This document shows positions 9,189 through 19,553 of a stretch of 64,000 bases of DNA, piece after piece. The position numbers and the translations under genes were made by a program. Where the stretch lies: NCBI GenBank assembly GCA_014695325.1, contig JACJNZ010000039.1, forward strand, positions 620,001-684,000, given 5' to 3'. Position 1 is the first letter of the stretch. Every line of letters starts with the position of its first letter. This DNA comes from Cyanobacteria bacterium FACHB-502 (lineage in GTDB: Bacteria; Cyanobacteriota; Cyanobacteriia; Elainellales; Elainellaceae). The notes beneath the pieces are model-generated. The model was not told the DNA's origin. It saw only the letters and a list, made by a program, of their open reading frames with translations, and did not search any database.

Positions 9189-10421
9189 CTAGGGATCAAC
9201 CCAGCAGCCATCTGCCTTAATCAAATTAATCAGCTCTTCGACCCCCTGCTCTTCAGGGACTCGCTTGATTTCTTCGCGTCCGCGATACAGGGCAATGTAG
9301 CCTGCCTGTTTACCCACATAGCCGTAGTCCGCATCTGCCATTTCGCCAGGACCGTTGACAATGCAGCCCATGACGGCAATATTGAGTCCAGTCAGGTGAT
9401 TAGTGGCTTCTCGGACTTTGTGCAGCACTTCTTCCAGGTTAAACAGCGTGCGACCACAAGACGGGCAGGCAACATACTCCACCATCGTGCGTCGCAGCCC
9501 CAGGGCTTGCAGAATGCTGTAGCATACCGGAATTTCCTTTTCGGGAGCTTCGGTCAGCGACACCCGGATCGTATCGCCAATGCCTTCTGCCAGGAGCGTG
9601 CCGATCCCCGCTGTGGATTTGATGCGTCCGTATTCACCGTCGCCCGCTTCCGTAACGCCCAGATGCAGGGGGTAATCCATACCCAGTTCATCCATGCGCT
9701 GCACCATGAGCCGATTTGCCGCAATCATCACGGGCACTTTCGAGGCTTTCAGAGAAATCTCAATATTGTAAAAATCCAGCGATTCGCAGATCCGAATAAA
9801 CTCTAGCGCGGATTCCACCATGCCCTCAGGCGTGTCGCCGTAGGTAAACAGCATTCGCTCTGCCAGCGACCCGTGGTTGACCCCGATCCGCATCGATTTG
9901 TTTTGCTCGCGCAGGCTGATCACCAGCGGTTCCAGCGTTTCGCGAATTCGATCGCCAATCTCATCAAATTCGGTTTTGGTGTATTCGGTGCGATCGAGCC
10001 GAGGTTTCTCAAACACATACAAACCCGGATTAATCCGCACATTATCCACATGCTTTGCGGCTTCCAGGGCAATCTTGAGTCCGTTGTGATGCACGTCCGC
10101 CACTAAGGGCACAGGCTGGTAAGAGGCAAACAGCTTGCTGCGAATCTCTTCCATCGCTTTGGCGTGAGCCATACTGGGCACAGTGACGCGCACAATCTCA
10201 CAGCCGATCTCGTGCAGTCGCCGGATTGCCGCCACCGACCCCTCGATATCCAGGGTGTCTTCGTTGATCATTGACTGCACCGCAACCGGATTCCCGCCGC
10301 CGATCGTGATGCTGCCAACAGGAACTGCGCGGGTTTTGCGTCGCCGAATCGTGCCGTCGGTAGAGAGACAAATCGACGAAGCGGAAGAATTAGAAGCAAC
10401 CGGATTAGGAAGCGTTTGCAT
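9189..10421 (-). CDS. ispG: 4-hydroxy-3-methylbut-2-enyl diphosphate synthase
   Basis: The 410-residue GcpE/IspG enzyme of the MEP isoprenoid pathway, converting MEcPP to HMBPP with electrons from ferredoxin in cyanobacteria. The N-terminal TIM barrel is visible ([39 protein letters not shown]). The C-terminal 4Fe-4S domain has the cluster cysteines in ACPSCGRT and GCIVNGPGE. The length is that of the short bacterial form without the plant insert. It feeds carotenoid, phytol and quinone synthesis. It sits 144 bases upstream of the protease gene on the same strand; co-transcription is possible but not shown. Confidence 0.96.
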   Translation of the reverse strand: MQTLPNPVASNSSASSICLSTDGTIRRRKTRAVPVGSITIGGGNPVAVQSMINEDTLDIEGSVAAIRRLHEIGCEIVRVTVPSMAHAKAMEEIRSKLFASYQPVPLVADVHHNGLKIALEAAKHVDNVRINPGLYVFEKPRLDRTEYTKTEFDEIGDRIRETLEPLVISLREQNKSMRIGVNHGSLAERMLFTYGDTPEGMVESALEFIRICESLDFYNIEISLKASKVPVMIAANRLMVQRMDELGMDYPLHLGVTEAGDGEYGRIKSTAGIGTLLAEGIGDTIRVSLTEAPEKEIPVCYSILQALGLRRTMVEYVACPSCGRTLFNLEEVLHKVREATNHLTGLNIAVMGCIVNGPGEMADADYGYVGKQAGYIALYRGREEIKRVPEEQGVEELINLIKADGCWVDP

Positions 10422-10576
10422 ACCTTATTTATTTAAAGCTTTTATTTCAAGTCAAAGGATGCGGAGTTGTCTAAGTCCAGAGTGCCATAGATCGGGGACG
10501 ATCGGGTGGTGAGCTAAAACACATCTTGACTCGATGAGCAAACTTTATGAGCAAACTTTATGAGCAAACTTTGTGG

Positions 10577-11254
10577 CTAATCACGCTTCAGCCAAAATGC
10601 CCGAATTCCCGCTTTTTTTGCGCCTTCATAATCTTCTTGGAAGCTATCGCCAATATGCCAGGCGCGATCAGCTGAAACTCCATGTTTGGCAAGCGCAGCT
10701 TGAAATACAGCCACTTCTGGCTTGGCGGCCCCCACTTCAGTTGAGATCGTAACCGAGGCAAAGTAATCCGCTAGTCCAAGAACATCCAGCACCGGATACA
10801 GGCGCGAATCAAAATTAGACAGGACGCCCAGCGTTATGCCTTCCCGCTGCCAGTAGTCGAGAGCCTGCCGCACCTCGTCATAAACAAACCAGGGCTCGGC
10901 GGTCTTAAAGTAGTTGTACAGGACTGAGAAGAATTCCTGGAAGTTGGTAAACTGCTCGATCGCCCCTACCTGAGCAAAAGCCTGATAGGCGATCGACTCC
11001 CACCAGGCATACTCTTTTTGAGGAATCTGCGCTGGGGGAACTCCCGGAAACGCCATCCGCGAAGCCGCCTTAAAGCTCTGAAAAAATGCCTGATTCAACA
11101 GAGCGGCATCAGTGGCTACGCCAAACGAACGGGCGATCGATCCATAGATTTCGCCCACACTGCCCCGCACCCCGAACAGCGTTCCGACAGCATCCAGAAA
11201 AATGACTTGCGGACGAGGTTCCAGAGTTAACCGAGAAGGCAGTGAGGAAGGCAT
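10577..11254 (-). CDS. HAD-superfamily hydrolase
   Basis: A 225-residue phosphatase-like protein of the HAD subfamily IA. Motif I is VIFLDAVGTLFG; the second aspartate of the usual DxDGT is replaced by valine (DAVGT), which is common in the REG-2-like/HDHD3 branch. Motif II is TLGVLSNFDSRL, motif III the lysine in GAAKPEVAVF and motif IV IGDSFQEDYEGAKKAGI. A helical cap lies between residues 20 and 100. The substrate is unknown. It begins 6 bases after the type II NADH dehydrogenase gene, so the two are probably one transcript. Loss of the motif I general acid may lower phosphatase activity. Confidence 0.85.
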   Translation of the reverse strand: MPSSLPSRLTLEPRPQVIFLDAVGTLFGVRGSVGEIYGSIARSFGVATDAALLNQAFFQSFKAASRMAFPGVPPAQIPQKEYAWWESIAYQAFAQVGAIEQFTNFQEFFSVLYNYFKTAEPWFVYDEVRQALDYWQREGITLGVLSNFDSRLYPVLDVLGLADYFASVTISTEVGAAKPEVAVFQAALAKHGVSADRAWHIGDSFQEDYEGAKKAGIRAFWLKRD

Positions 11255-11260
11255 GAGAAA

Positions 11261-12451
11261 TCAGGGCAACAGCAATTGCCGCAGCGGTTGGGCAATCCAG
11301 TTTAACCCGACTTTGAGCTGGTGATCGAGCGTTGGCATCCGGTAGAGGTAGACTAGCCGCCGGGCAATGTAGGCAAAGGGACCATTCAGTCGAATTCCTA
11401 ACCCGGTCAGCGTTGCGTCATCCTTGCCCAGGGTCATCATTTCGCCGAGTGCCTGATAGCGGAAGGGCAGCAGCGGTCGTCCGGTGATACTTGCCCAAAC
11501 ATTCCATCCAGCACATTCTGCCTGCTGAAACGCTGCCTGAGCCGTACCGGGAACAAGCTGACCCTCAGCATCTCGACATTCCACCGAGTCGCCCAATGCG
11601 AAAATCTCAGAATGGTCGATCGATTGCAACTGAGCATTCACCACAAGCAGCCCGCGCTCATTGTGCTTGAGCGGCAAATTTTGCACCACGTCGCTAACCC
11701 GAGTTCCCACCGTCCAAAGCACCACGTCCACGGGCAAATCATCCGTTTGTCCGCGATAGTCCAGCACGATCGACTCCGCAGAAATTGATTTCACCTGTGT
11801 TTCCAGGTCGATCCAGACCTTGCGATCGCTGAGTGCCTTTTGCGCCATTTCCCGGTTATATTCCGGCGAGGTTTTGAGAATCTGCTCGGTCGCTTCGATC
11901 AGCCGCAGTCGTCCCCGATCGCCCAAGCGTTCCGCCAGTTTGCAGGCAAGCTCCACCCCTGCATAGCCGCCTCCCACGATCGCCACCCGAATTTTTTCTC
12001 TGTCTGACTCTTCAAGCGATCGCAGCCGTTCTTCCAACCGATAGACATCCGCCAGCGTCCGAAACGGAATGGCAGATTCTGCCACGCCCGGAGCCAGATC
12101 AAGCGGCGTTTCACCGCCCATCGCCAGCACCAAATAATCGTAGGACAACGCTGCCGCATCTTGAAGCTGAACCTGTTTCGCCTCAACATCTACCCCTGCC
12201 ACGGCTTCTTGCAGAAAGCGAATGCCTGTATTTGCCAACAGTTCACTGTAAGGCGGCGCGATTTCCCAGGTTTGCAGTTCGCCTGTTAACAGTTCGTAGA
12301 GCAACGGCGAAAACAAAAATCGATCGCGCTGATCAATCAGAACAATTTCCGGCTTCTCAGACGGATTCCAGGGCAACTGGCTCAGGCGCAGCGCGGTGTA
12401 GAGTCCGCCAAAGCCCCCTCCTAGAATGCAAATGCGGGTCGGTTGAGTCAT
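11261..12451 (-). CDS. Type II NAD(P)H dehydrogenase (NDH-2)
   Basis: A 396-residue flavoprotein from the ATG at 12451 (MTQPTRICIL); an upstream start at 12502 would add 17 unlikely residues. The FAD-binding motif is ILGGGFGGLYTALRL and the NAD(P)H-binding motif VAIVGGGYAGVELACKLAE, with the late FAD contact at SEIFALGDSVEC. The layout is that of NDH-2 (Ndb) enzymes, which pass electrons from NADH to plastoquinone without pumping protons and help sense redox state. The C-terminal region (PFAYIARRLVYLYRMPT) is amphipathic, as expected for membrane attachment. It is followed at once by the HAD gene. Confidence 0.9.
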   Translation of the reverse strand: MTQPTRICILGGGFGGLYTALRLSQLPWNPSEKPEIVLIDQRDRFLFSPLLYELLTGELQTWEIAPPYSELLANTGIRFLQEAVAGVDVEAKQVQLQDAAALSYDYLVLAMGGETPLDLAPGVAESAIPFRTLADVYRLEERLRSLEESDREKIRVAIVGGGYAGVELACKLAERLGDRGRLRLIEATEQILKTSPEYNREMAQKALSDRKVWIDLETQVKSISAESIVLDYRGQTDDLPVDVVLWTVGTRVSDVVQNLPLKHNERGLLVVNAQLQSIDHSEIFALGDSVECRDAEGQLVPGTAQAAFQQAECAGWNVWASITGRPLLPFRYQALGEMMTLGKDDATLTGLGIRLNGPFAYIARRLVYLYRMPTLDHQLKVGLNWIAQPLRQLLLP

Positions 12452-12745
12452 GACTGGTAAGACGAGGCAACTGTTTTTATTGTAACGATAACTTTCAGCC
12501 ATTCCTGAGACGGGTTTCCGCCCGTCGAAGATCAGGAGACGCGATCGAATAAATGTGGCGATCGAGAGAGGGAAAAAGTTTCAGGATTTTCTATGCTGAG
12601 GACATTCAGTTGAAGATATTCGATCGATATTCGCCCTTATCAACGCGATTAATTTAAAATTTCTATTCATCTTTGAACTTCTTAGAATTTTAACTTCGGC
12701 AATAATCCCAATTCATCCTTCAACTTCTAACAACTTTCAACTTTT

Positions 12746-13117
12746 ATGCAAGCCAATTCCGCAAATTCTTCCAGTCAGTCTAATCCTCGTTCAGGCGCGA
12801 TCGATTGCAGTAACCCGCAAACGCAGCAGGAAATGAATCAGTGCGCAGCGCAAGGTTATGAAAACGCCGATCGCGAACTGCAAGCAATGTACCAGCAAAT
12901 GCAGGGGCAAATGAGTGACAACGCCCGATCTCAGCTTGAAACCGCTCAAAAAGAATGGGTTGAGTTTCGTACGGCAGAGTGCCACCTCGAAGCAAAAGCC
13001 AATGAAGGGGGCTCGATGTATCCGACGGTGTTGTATCGCTGTATGGAACGAGTAACTCGCGATCGAATGAAGCAACTTCAGGAACAGGTTAATGTAAAGC
13101 GGCAAATTGTAAATTGA
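12746..13117 (+). CDS. DUF1311/LprI-like protein
   Basis: A 123-residue member of the DUF1311 (LprI-type) family: IDCSNPQTQQEMNQCAAQGYENADRELQ is split over the conserved first Cys pair, followed by MYQQM, QKEWVEFRTAECHLEA and LYRCMERVTRDR. Four cysteines fit the two disulfides expected in an exported protein. Family members are periplasmic, and a few inhibit lysozyme. No signal peptide is visible here, and an in-frame stop (TAA at 12728-12730) shortly before the ATG rules out a longer N-terminus. It is either non-exported or has lost its signal. Role unknown. Confidence 0.75.
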   Translation: MQANSANSSSQSNPRSGAIDCSNPQTQQEMNQCAAQGYENADRELQAMYQQMQGQMSDNARSQLETAQKEWVEFRTAECHLEAKANEGGSMYPTVLYRCMERVTRDRMKQLQEQVNVKRQIVN

Positions 13118-13320
13118 TCAGAAACCAATTGAAATGCGGTTATTCCGTTTTAGAAGGGCGTTTAACCAGTTAGTATGATGAAGAATGATGAGTCCCTCCT
13201 ACAAAATAGGTTCTCCTACAAATAGGAGATTGGGGAGCGAATGCAGCACTCTGATTTCTTTCAAATCTGAATTTGTCTAAAGTACGCTCTGAGCGGGCGA
13301 GGGTGAGTCGCCCATTCAAT

Positions 13321-13599
13321 TTACTGTTCGCCTGGCGTACTTTCTTCTGCCTCCTGAAAAATATCAGGGCGCAAGTCACGCGCGTCGCTTAGCGTTTGGG
13401 GAGCAACGGCAGGATTTCCCAATAGCGTCACTGGGTCTACTGTATAGCCGCCTTTGTACACCAGATCCTCCGCTGGATTGACAATATCAGACTGATGAGG
13501 CTGGTTGTCAGACTGCTGACTCACCTCACCCACCTGCTGCCGCACTTCGGCTGAATCCTGTTGCTCGGTAGAAGGGGAATTAATTGATTCAGGGTTCAT
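13321..13599 (-). CDS. Small hypothetical protein, acidic and Gln/Ser-rich
   Basis: A 92-residue open frame that I do not recognise. The first half is low-complexity and polar (many Q, S, E), and the second half is more ordered (DLVYKGGYTVDPVTLLGN then LSDARDLRPDIF). There are no cysteines, membrane segments or signal peptide. The ATG is preceded by a purine-rich stretch (AGAAAGACG). It stands alone between two spacers. It is kept as a probable gene because composition and codon use resemble neighbouring genes. Confidence 0.5.
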   Translation of the reverse strand: MNPESINSPSTEQQDSAEVRQQVGEVSQQSDNQPHQSDIVNPAEDLVYKGGYTVDPVTLLGNPAVAPQTLSDARDLRPDIFQEAEESTPGEQ

Positions 13600-13641
13600 C
13601 GTCTTTCTTGTTTGTAGAAATTTGTAGAAATAGGTGCACTA

Positions 13642-13776
13642 TTAGTGATGTAATTTAACGTCGCGAGATACTTGCTGCATCCGCCAAATTGGGTGAGTTG
13701 GAACAGATTCAAATCCGGCATTGGCGAGCCAGCGATCGAGATCTCCGGCTGCATAATCGCTGATATAGGGTTCAGA
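13642..13776 (-). pseudogene. Remnant of a SAM-dependent methyltransferase C-terminus
   Basis: The minus strand is open for about 43 codons to a stop at 13642 and reads EPYISDYAAGDLDRWLANAG then FESVPTHPIWRMQQVSRDVK. This resembles the C-terminal strand-helix-strand of class I methyltransferases (EPYY...DL..LL..AGF......TQVV.G.K). An in-frame TAA stands immediately upstream and there is no start codon or SAM-binding motif. It is a fragment of a decayed gene. The assignment rests on the motif pattern only. Confidence 0.4.
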
Positions 13777-13983
13777 TTAAATTTGCTCAGGCTGAAGCAA
13801 CCAACTCAAATTAGTTTGGTCTAAACAAAACTGCTGCAAGCCCAGGCAGATAGAGCCTAATGAGCTGGAAAGCGGTTTATCCTCTGCTGAAAGATAGTGT
13901 TCAATTAGTAATTTGATGTTTAATCGATCGCGTCGTTTTGAAGGGTATTCTGCTTGGTCACATCCAATCAGAAGGAGTTTTCA
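13777..13983 (-). pseudogene. Second decayed coding stretch of unknown family
   Basis: Immediately upstream of the methyltransferase remnant, in another frame, the minus strand is open for about 68 codons from a TGA to a TAA at 13777. The reading includes LLIGCDQAEYPSKRRDRLN and LSWLLQPEQI and looks protein-like, but has no ATG or GTG start. It could be an upstream part of the same dead gene after a frameshift, or a separate fragment. No family was recognised. Confidence 0.25.
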
Positions 13984-14046
13984 AAGTGCAAACGGCGATC
14001 GAATCACCCCGCCCATTCAGATTGTTTAGCAAGACTGAATTTCAAT

Positions 14047-14064
14047 AAAAAAAGGGGTTTCCCC
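14047..14064 (-). terminator. Terminator of the HPF/cold-shock gene
   Basis: On the minus strand a short GGGG-AAA-CCCC hairpin (14064-14054) is followed by seven T. It lies about 40 bases after the stop codon of the hibernation factor gene. The stem is only four pairs, so efficiency is uncertain. Confidence 0.5.
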
Positions 14065-14105
14065 CTAATCAAATTAAAAGTGAATGGTTTAAGCGTTCCT
14101 GAACA

Positions 14106-14738
14106 TTAAGACTGCCAGCCGAGCGGCGGTTCGACAAGCTGCTCTTCAGCCTTACCTGCTCTTGCTCCGGGTTTATCGACAATTTGAACGCTCGTTGCCT
14201 GCAAGCCCTTGTCGCCATCGGTCGCGCTATATCTCACTCCGGTTCCGATCTGAATACGATCGAAATCATCATGCAGAACACTGTTGCGATGGAAATAAAC
14301 TTCTTCTGCACCAGTCAGATCTTTAATAAAGCCGTAGCCGTCTTCGTGAAATACTTTTGTCACCAAAGCCGTGACTTCAGTTGCATCATTATGGTCTTTT
14401 GATTGCTCATGTTCGCGCTGTTGTTTGGTGAGCTTGCGAATTTGAGTTTCCATTTTGCTAAATGCATCTCGAATCACAGCATCTAGCTTGACGTACTGGT
14501 TTTCTTCGCTCGGATGGCAATCTGCCACTAGTTCATGATTCGGCGGAATTGTCAGATCGATCCGAACGCGATAGGGAGAGCCACTGCGGGGACGATCGTT
14601 GATTTTTTCAATCGCGATGTGGCAGCCATTGATGTAATCGCACATCCGTTCTAGCTTGGCAAGTTTCTCCTCCACGAGGGTTTGAACTGCATCGGTTTTT
14701 TCAACGTCACGGTAAGTAATTTCGGGTGGAACCTTCAT
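14106..14738 (-). CDS. Ribosome hibernation factor (HPF/RaiA) fused to a cold-shock domain
   Basis: A 210-residue two-domain protein. Residues 1-105 form the HPF/YfiA fold: ITYRDVEKTDAVQTLVEEKLAKLE, HIAIEKINDRP and YRVRIDLTIPPNHELVADC. Residues 122-190 form a cold-shock OB-fold with the RNP-like motifs DGYGFI and EEVYFHRNSV. The HPF half blocks the decoding centre of resting 30S subunits; the cold-shock half would bind single-stranded RNA. The standard long HPF has a dimerising C-terminal domain instead, so this form should not make 100S dimers the usual way (inference). Cyanobacteria carry LrtA separately, so this may be a stress-specific paralogue. Confidence 0.88.
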   Translation of the reverse strand: MKVPPEITYRDVEKTDAVQTLVEEKLAKLERMCDYINGCHIAIEKINDRPRSGSPYRVRIDLTIPPNHELVADCHPSEENQYVKLDAVIRDAFSKMETQIRKLTKQQREHEQSKDHNDATEVTALVTKVFHEDGYGFIKDLTGAEEVYFHRNSVLHDDFDRIQIGTGVRYSATDGDKGLQATSVQIVDKPGARAGKAEEQLVEPPLGWQS

Positions 14739-16764
<2,026 letters not shown>

Positions 16765-16772
16765 GAGTTTGG

Positions 16773-17053
16773 GGGTGTTTTGATAGGGTTAGCTACGGTG
16801 TAGAAACAAGCGATGTGAAGCAGTTTCCCCAGGGTGGTAATCGAGTTTGCTCAGTCGTACCTGACGAACCACCCATAGCCTCCAGGAAACTAAACCTGTT
16901 CAAGGTCCCCTCTTGCTCTTTTAGAGCGGCAGGTTAAAAGTTGGGGGAGTTAAGGAACTGCAAGGACTGAAACAAAGCTCAGAATTAGCAGGCTAAGAGC
17001 GGTCGTTGTTCCCTAGCATCCACATAATTCCCTGGCAGCCCCACAAAACACCC
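16773..17053 (+). ncRNA. Candidate structured RNA or non-autonomous element after eno
   Basis: Arms GGGTGTTTTG (16773-16782) and CAAAACACCC (17044-17053) are perfect complements 281 bases end to end, extended by GGGTT (16786-16790)/AGCCC (17037-17041). Inside lie three further stems. The first is AGTTTCC (16822-16828)/GGAAACT (16885-16891) enclosing GGGTGGT/ACCACCC (16832-16838, 16868-16874). The second is AACCTG/CAGGTT (16893-16898, 16930-16935) enclosing GCTCT/AGAGC. The third is GGAAC/GTTCC (16954-16958, 17008-17012). A 12-bp palindrome CCTTCTAGAAGG overlaps the right end. The conserved cores of rnpB, tmRNA and SRP RNA were not found. The strand is assumed from eno. A MITE is the main alternative. 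Confidence 0.4.
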
Positions 17054-17213
17054 TTCTAGAAGGACACACTCCGCCTAATTTTGCTTCCTGATATAGATTT
17101 CTTCCGCGTTGGACGATCGCACAATAGGTTTAATCAAATTTTTCTTTTACCTATAGTAAATTTTGATTGAACCGATTGGTTGTGGTTGCCCTGCTGAATT
17201 GCGGAGATAAATT

Positions 17214-18071
17214 ATGCGTTGGGATTTTGGTCGGCGAAGCCGAAATGTAGAGGATCGGCGCGGAATAGGAGGGGGTGCAGGTGTACCGATCGTAGGAGGC
17301 GGTATTGGTGCAGTGCTGCTGGCATTGGTGGTTGCTTTGCTGGGTGGCGATCCGAGCGCGATTTTTGAGCAGGCTCAGAGCCCAAGCACCGTTCAAACCA
17401 ATCGACCCCTCGAGCCCGGACAGGATCAGCAGGCTGAGTTTACCTCTGTAGTATTAGCCAGCACTGAAGACACCTGGGGCGCGTTGTTTCAGCAATCGGG
17501 TGAACAGTATGTTGAGCCAAAGCTCGTGCTGTTTAATGATGCGGTTCGATCTGCCTGCGGCACAGCAGAATCGGCAATGGGTCCGTTTTACTGTCCGCGT
17601 GACCAGTCGGTTTATATTGATTTAAGCTTTTTCAACGAGATGCGAACTCGTCTAGGTGCGCCCGGTGACTTTGCTCAGGCGTATGTCATCGCGCACGAGG
17701 TGGGGCATCATGTGCAGAACTTGCTTGGGATTTCCAATCAAATACGGAGCCTCCAGCAGCAGGTCGGAGAACGAGAGGCAAATCAACTTTCGGTGCGGCA
17801 AGAGCTTCAGGCAGACTGCTTTGCCGGAGTTTGGGCACACCACGCCGATCGCAATCAGATTGGCATTGCCCTCGAACAGGGTGACATCGAAGAAGGATTA
17901 AATGCCGCCAGCGCGATCGGCGACGATCACCTGCAAGAGCGATCAAGAGGCTACTCGGTTCCAGACTCTTTTACCCACGGCAGCTCAGCACAGCGTGTCC
18001 GCTGGTTTGAACAAGGCTTGCAAACGGGTGAGCCCGACCAGTGCAATACGTTTGAGGTGGCAAACCCGTAA
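17214..18071 (+). CDS. Neutral zinc metallopeptidase (YpfJ-like)
   Basis: A 285-residue member of the putative neutral zinc metallopeptidase family. The N-terminus (MRWDFGRRSRNVEDRRG) is the family signature and is followed by a Gly-rich membrane segment at about residues 25-45, giving a single-anchor protein with the enzyme domain outside. The zincin motif HEVGHH lies at 161-166 and the downstream acidic ligand region at LQADCFAGVWAHH. SACG and FYCPRDQSVYIDL are also typical. The substrates of this family are not established. It is followed by a hairpin terminator facing rpsF. Confidence 0.9.
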   Translation: MRWDFGRRSRNVEDRRGIGGGAGVPIVGGGIGAVLLALVVALLGGDPSAIFEQAQSPSTVQTNRPLEPGQDQQAEFTSVVLASTEDTWGALFQQSGEQYVEPKLVLFNDAVRSACGTAESAMGPFYCPRDQSVYIDLSFFNEMRTRLGAPGDFAQAYVIAHEVGHHVQNLLGISNQIRSLQQQVGEREANQLSVRQELQADCFAGVWAHHADRNQIGIALEQGDIEEGLNAASAIGDDHLQERSRGYSVPDSFTHGSSAQRVRWFEQGLQTGEPDQCNTFEVANP

Positions 18072-18083
18072 ATCTAGATCAAA

Positions 18084-18111
18084 CACAAAAAAAGGTGGGA
18101 ATGACCCACCT
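18084..18111 (-). terminator. Terminator of rpsF
   Basis: AGGTGGG (18093-18099) and CCCACCT (18105-18111) form a seven-pair stem with a five-base loop. On the minus strand the stem is followed by seven T, so it ends the rpsF transcript. Lying between convergent genes, it may also slow transcripts of the metallopeptidase. Confidence 0.8.
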
Positions 18112-18147
18112 CACAGATTTGTATCTTTATATCAGGGTGAGCTAGCC

Positions 18148-18465
18148 TTACGCTTCGACCGCTTCAGACTCGACGACAGGGGCATCTACTTTGATGGTCA
18201 GGAAGCGTACCACTTCATCGCTCAGGCGCATGGCTCGCTCCATAGCAGCAACGGCGGCTCCACTGCTGCTATAGTTCATTTGCACATAAACTCCCTCACG
18301 CTGCTTATTGATCGGGTATGCCAAACGGCGCTTGCCGCGATGCTGGGTGTCCAGACCTTGTGCGCCCTGCTCGGTCAAAATTCCTTGATATCTGGCGATC
18401 GCCTGATCGACCACTTCATCTCCCAGATCAGACCGGAGGATGTACATCGTTTCGTAGTAATTCAT
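18148..18465 (-). CDS. rpsF: 30S ribosomal protein S6
   Basis: A 105-residue small-subunit protein that binds the central domain of 16S rRNA with S18. The family start [19 protein letters not shown], the core [29 protein letters not shown] and the C-terminal [11 protein letters not shown] are all present. The tail is short and acidic (VVESEAVEA) with no poly-Glu extension. A good Shine-Dalgarno (AAGGAGA) precedes the ATG. It stands alone rather than in an rpsF-ssb-rpsR operon, as is usual in cyanobacteria. Confidence 0.96.
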   Translation of the reverse strand: MNYYETMYILRSDLGDEVVDQAIARYQGILTEQGAQGLDTQHRGKRRLAYPINKQREGVYVQMNYSSSGAAVAAMERAMRLSDEVVRFLTIKVDAPVVESEAVEA

Positions 18466-18644
18466 GACAAGAAAGTCTCCTTATGGACAATGGCTGCTGC
18501 TGCAAAACCCTCTAATCGCATGGCGACCTAGATTGGCGACGATGGAGCTGAAACGGAAGAAAATCTTTTCAACTTCACCGATCGGGTATTGCAATCAGAA
18601 GCAAGGATTTACAATCATATACCAGTTAAGAACAGTCTCCTATT

Positions 18645-19460
18645 ATGGCACAACGCTTCGTCCGGGTTCAAACAACGACTGGGCAGCTTTATTACGGTTT
18701 GCTGCATCTCGATCGCCGGGTGCAGGTTTTAGATGCTCCTCCCTGGCTGAAAGGGCAACCGACTGACCAGGAGCTTGAACCTGAAACCTATATTTTGCTG
18801 GCTCCCTGCGCTCCTTCCAAAATTGTAGCGGTTGGAAAAAATTACCAGAAGCATGCTGCCGAAATGGGCGGAGAAGTTCCGAAAGAGCCACTGCTGTTTC
18901 TCAAGCCTTCGACCACGCTCACCGCACCCGACGGCATGATTTACTACCCGCCTCAGTCGCAAAGAGTCGATTACGAAGGAGAACTCGCTCTGGTGGTCGG
19001 CGATCGGTGTTTTTACTGCACTCCCGAAGAAGCCCGCAGCAAGATTTGGGGCTATACGATCGCCAATGATGTAACTGCCCGCGACTTGCAGCGAAAAGAT
19101 GGACAGTGGACCCGGGCAAAGGGATTTGATACGTTTTGTCCCTTAGGTCCGTGGATTGTGCGGGAACTGAGCGGCGCGGCGCGGCTCCAGACATTCCTCA
19201 ACGACAGCGAAACGCCCGTTCAGTCGGCGACGGTTGCCGAGATGGTGTTTGCGCCAGAAGTGCTGGTGTCTTATATCAGTCAGGTGATGACGCTGCTGCC
19301 AGGCGACGTGATCTTGACCGGAACGCCCGAAGGGGTGGGGGCTTTGCAATCCGGCGATCGGGTAAGGATTGAGATTGAAGGCATTGGCTCTCTTGAAAAC
19401 AAGGTTGCCGTCCGAGAGCCTGCTCCGATTGGGGCGAAAGCTCAGCAACTCCAGGAATAG
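18645..19460 (+). CDS. Fumarylacetoacetate hydrolase family protein
   Basis: A 271-residue FAH-superfamily enzyme. The core motifs are KIVAVGKNYQKHAAEMG, the metal-binding VDYEGELALVVG and NDVTARDLQRKDGQW, and the C-terminal PGDVILTGTPEGVG. Members hydrolyse acylpyruvates, decarboxylate or tautomerise oxaloacetate, or act on aromatic ring-cleavage products; the single-domain cyanobacterial type is most often described as an acylpyruvase or oxaloacetate tautomerase. The exact substrate cannot be told from sequence. No aromatic degradation genes are nearby. The promoter must lie in the 179-base gap shared with rpsF. Confidence 0.9.
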   Translation: MAQRFVRVQTTTGQLYYGLLHLDRRVQVLDAPPWLKGQPTDQELEPETYILLAPCAPSKIVAVGKNYQKHAAEMGGEVPKEPLLFLKPSTTLTAPDGMIYYPPQSQRVDYEGELALVVGDRCFYCTPEEARSKIWGYTIANDVTARDLQRKDGQWTRAKGFDTFCPLGPWIVRELSGAARLQTFLNDSETPVQSATVAEMVFAPEVLVSYISQVMTLLPGDVILTGTPEGVGALQSGDRVRIEIEGIGSLENKVAVREPAPIGAKAQQLQE

Positions 19461-19553
19461 CCGAGACGAGTTAGTGAGCCGAATTACCGAGCCGAATTGC
19501 CGGGCAGAATTTTAGAGAGGTGTTCACCCTCAATCGGCTTACCAACTCTGTAG

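Noticed and set aside
16773-17053. RNase P RNA, tmRNA or SRP RNA
   Set aside because: The conserved core sequences of these RNAs (for example GAGGAAAGTCC of RNase P) are absent; kept only as a candidate of unknown class.
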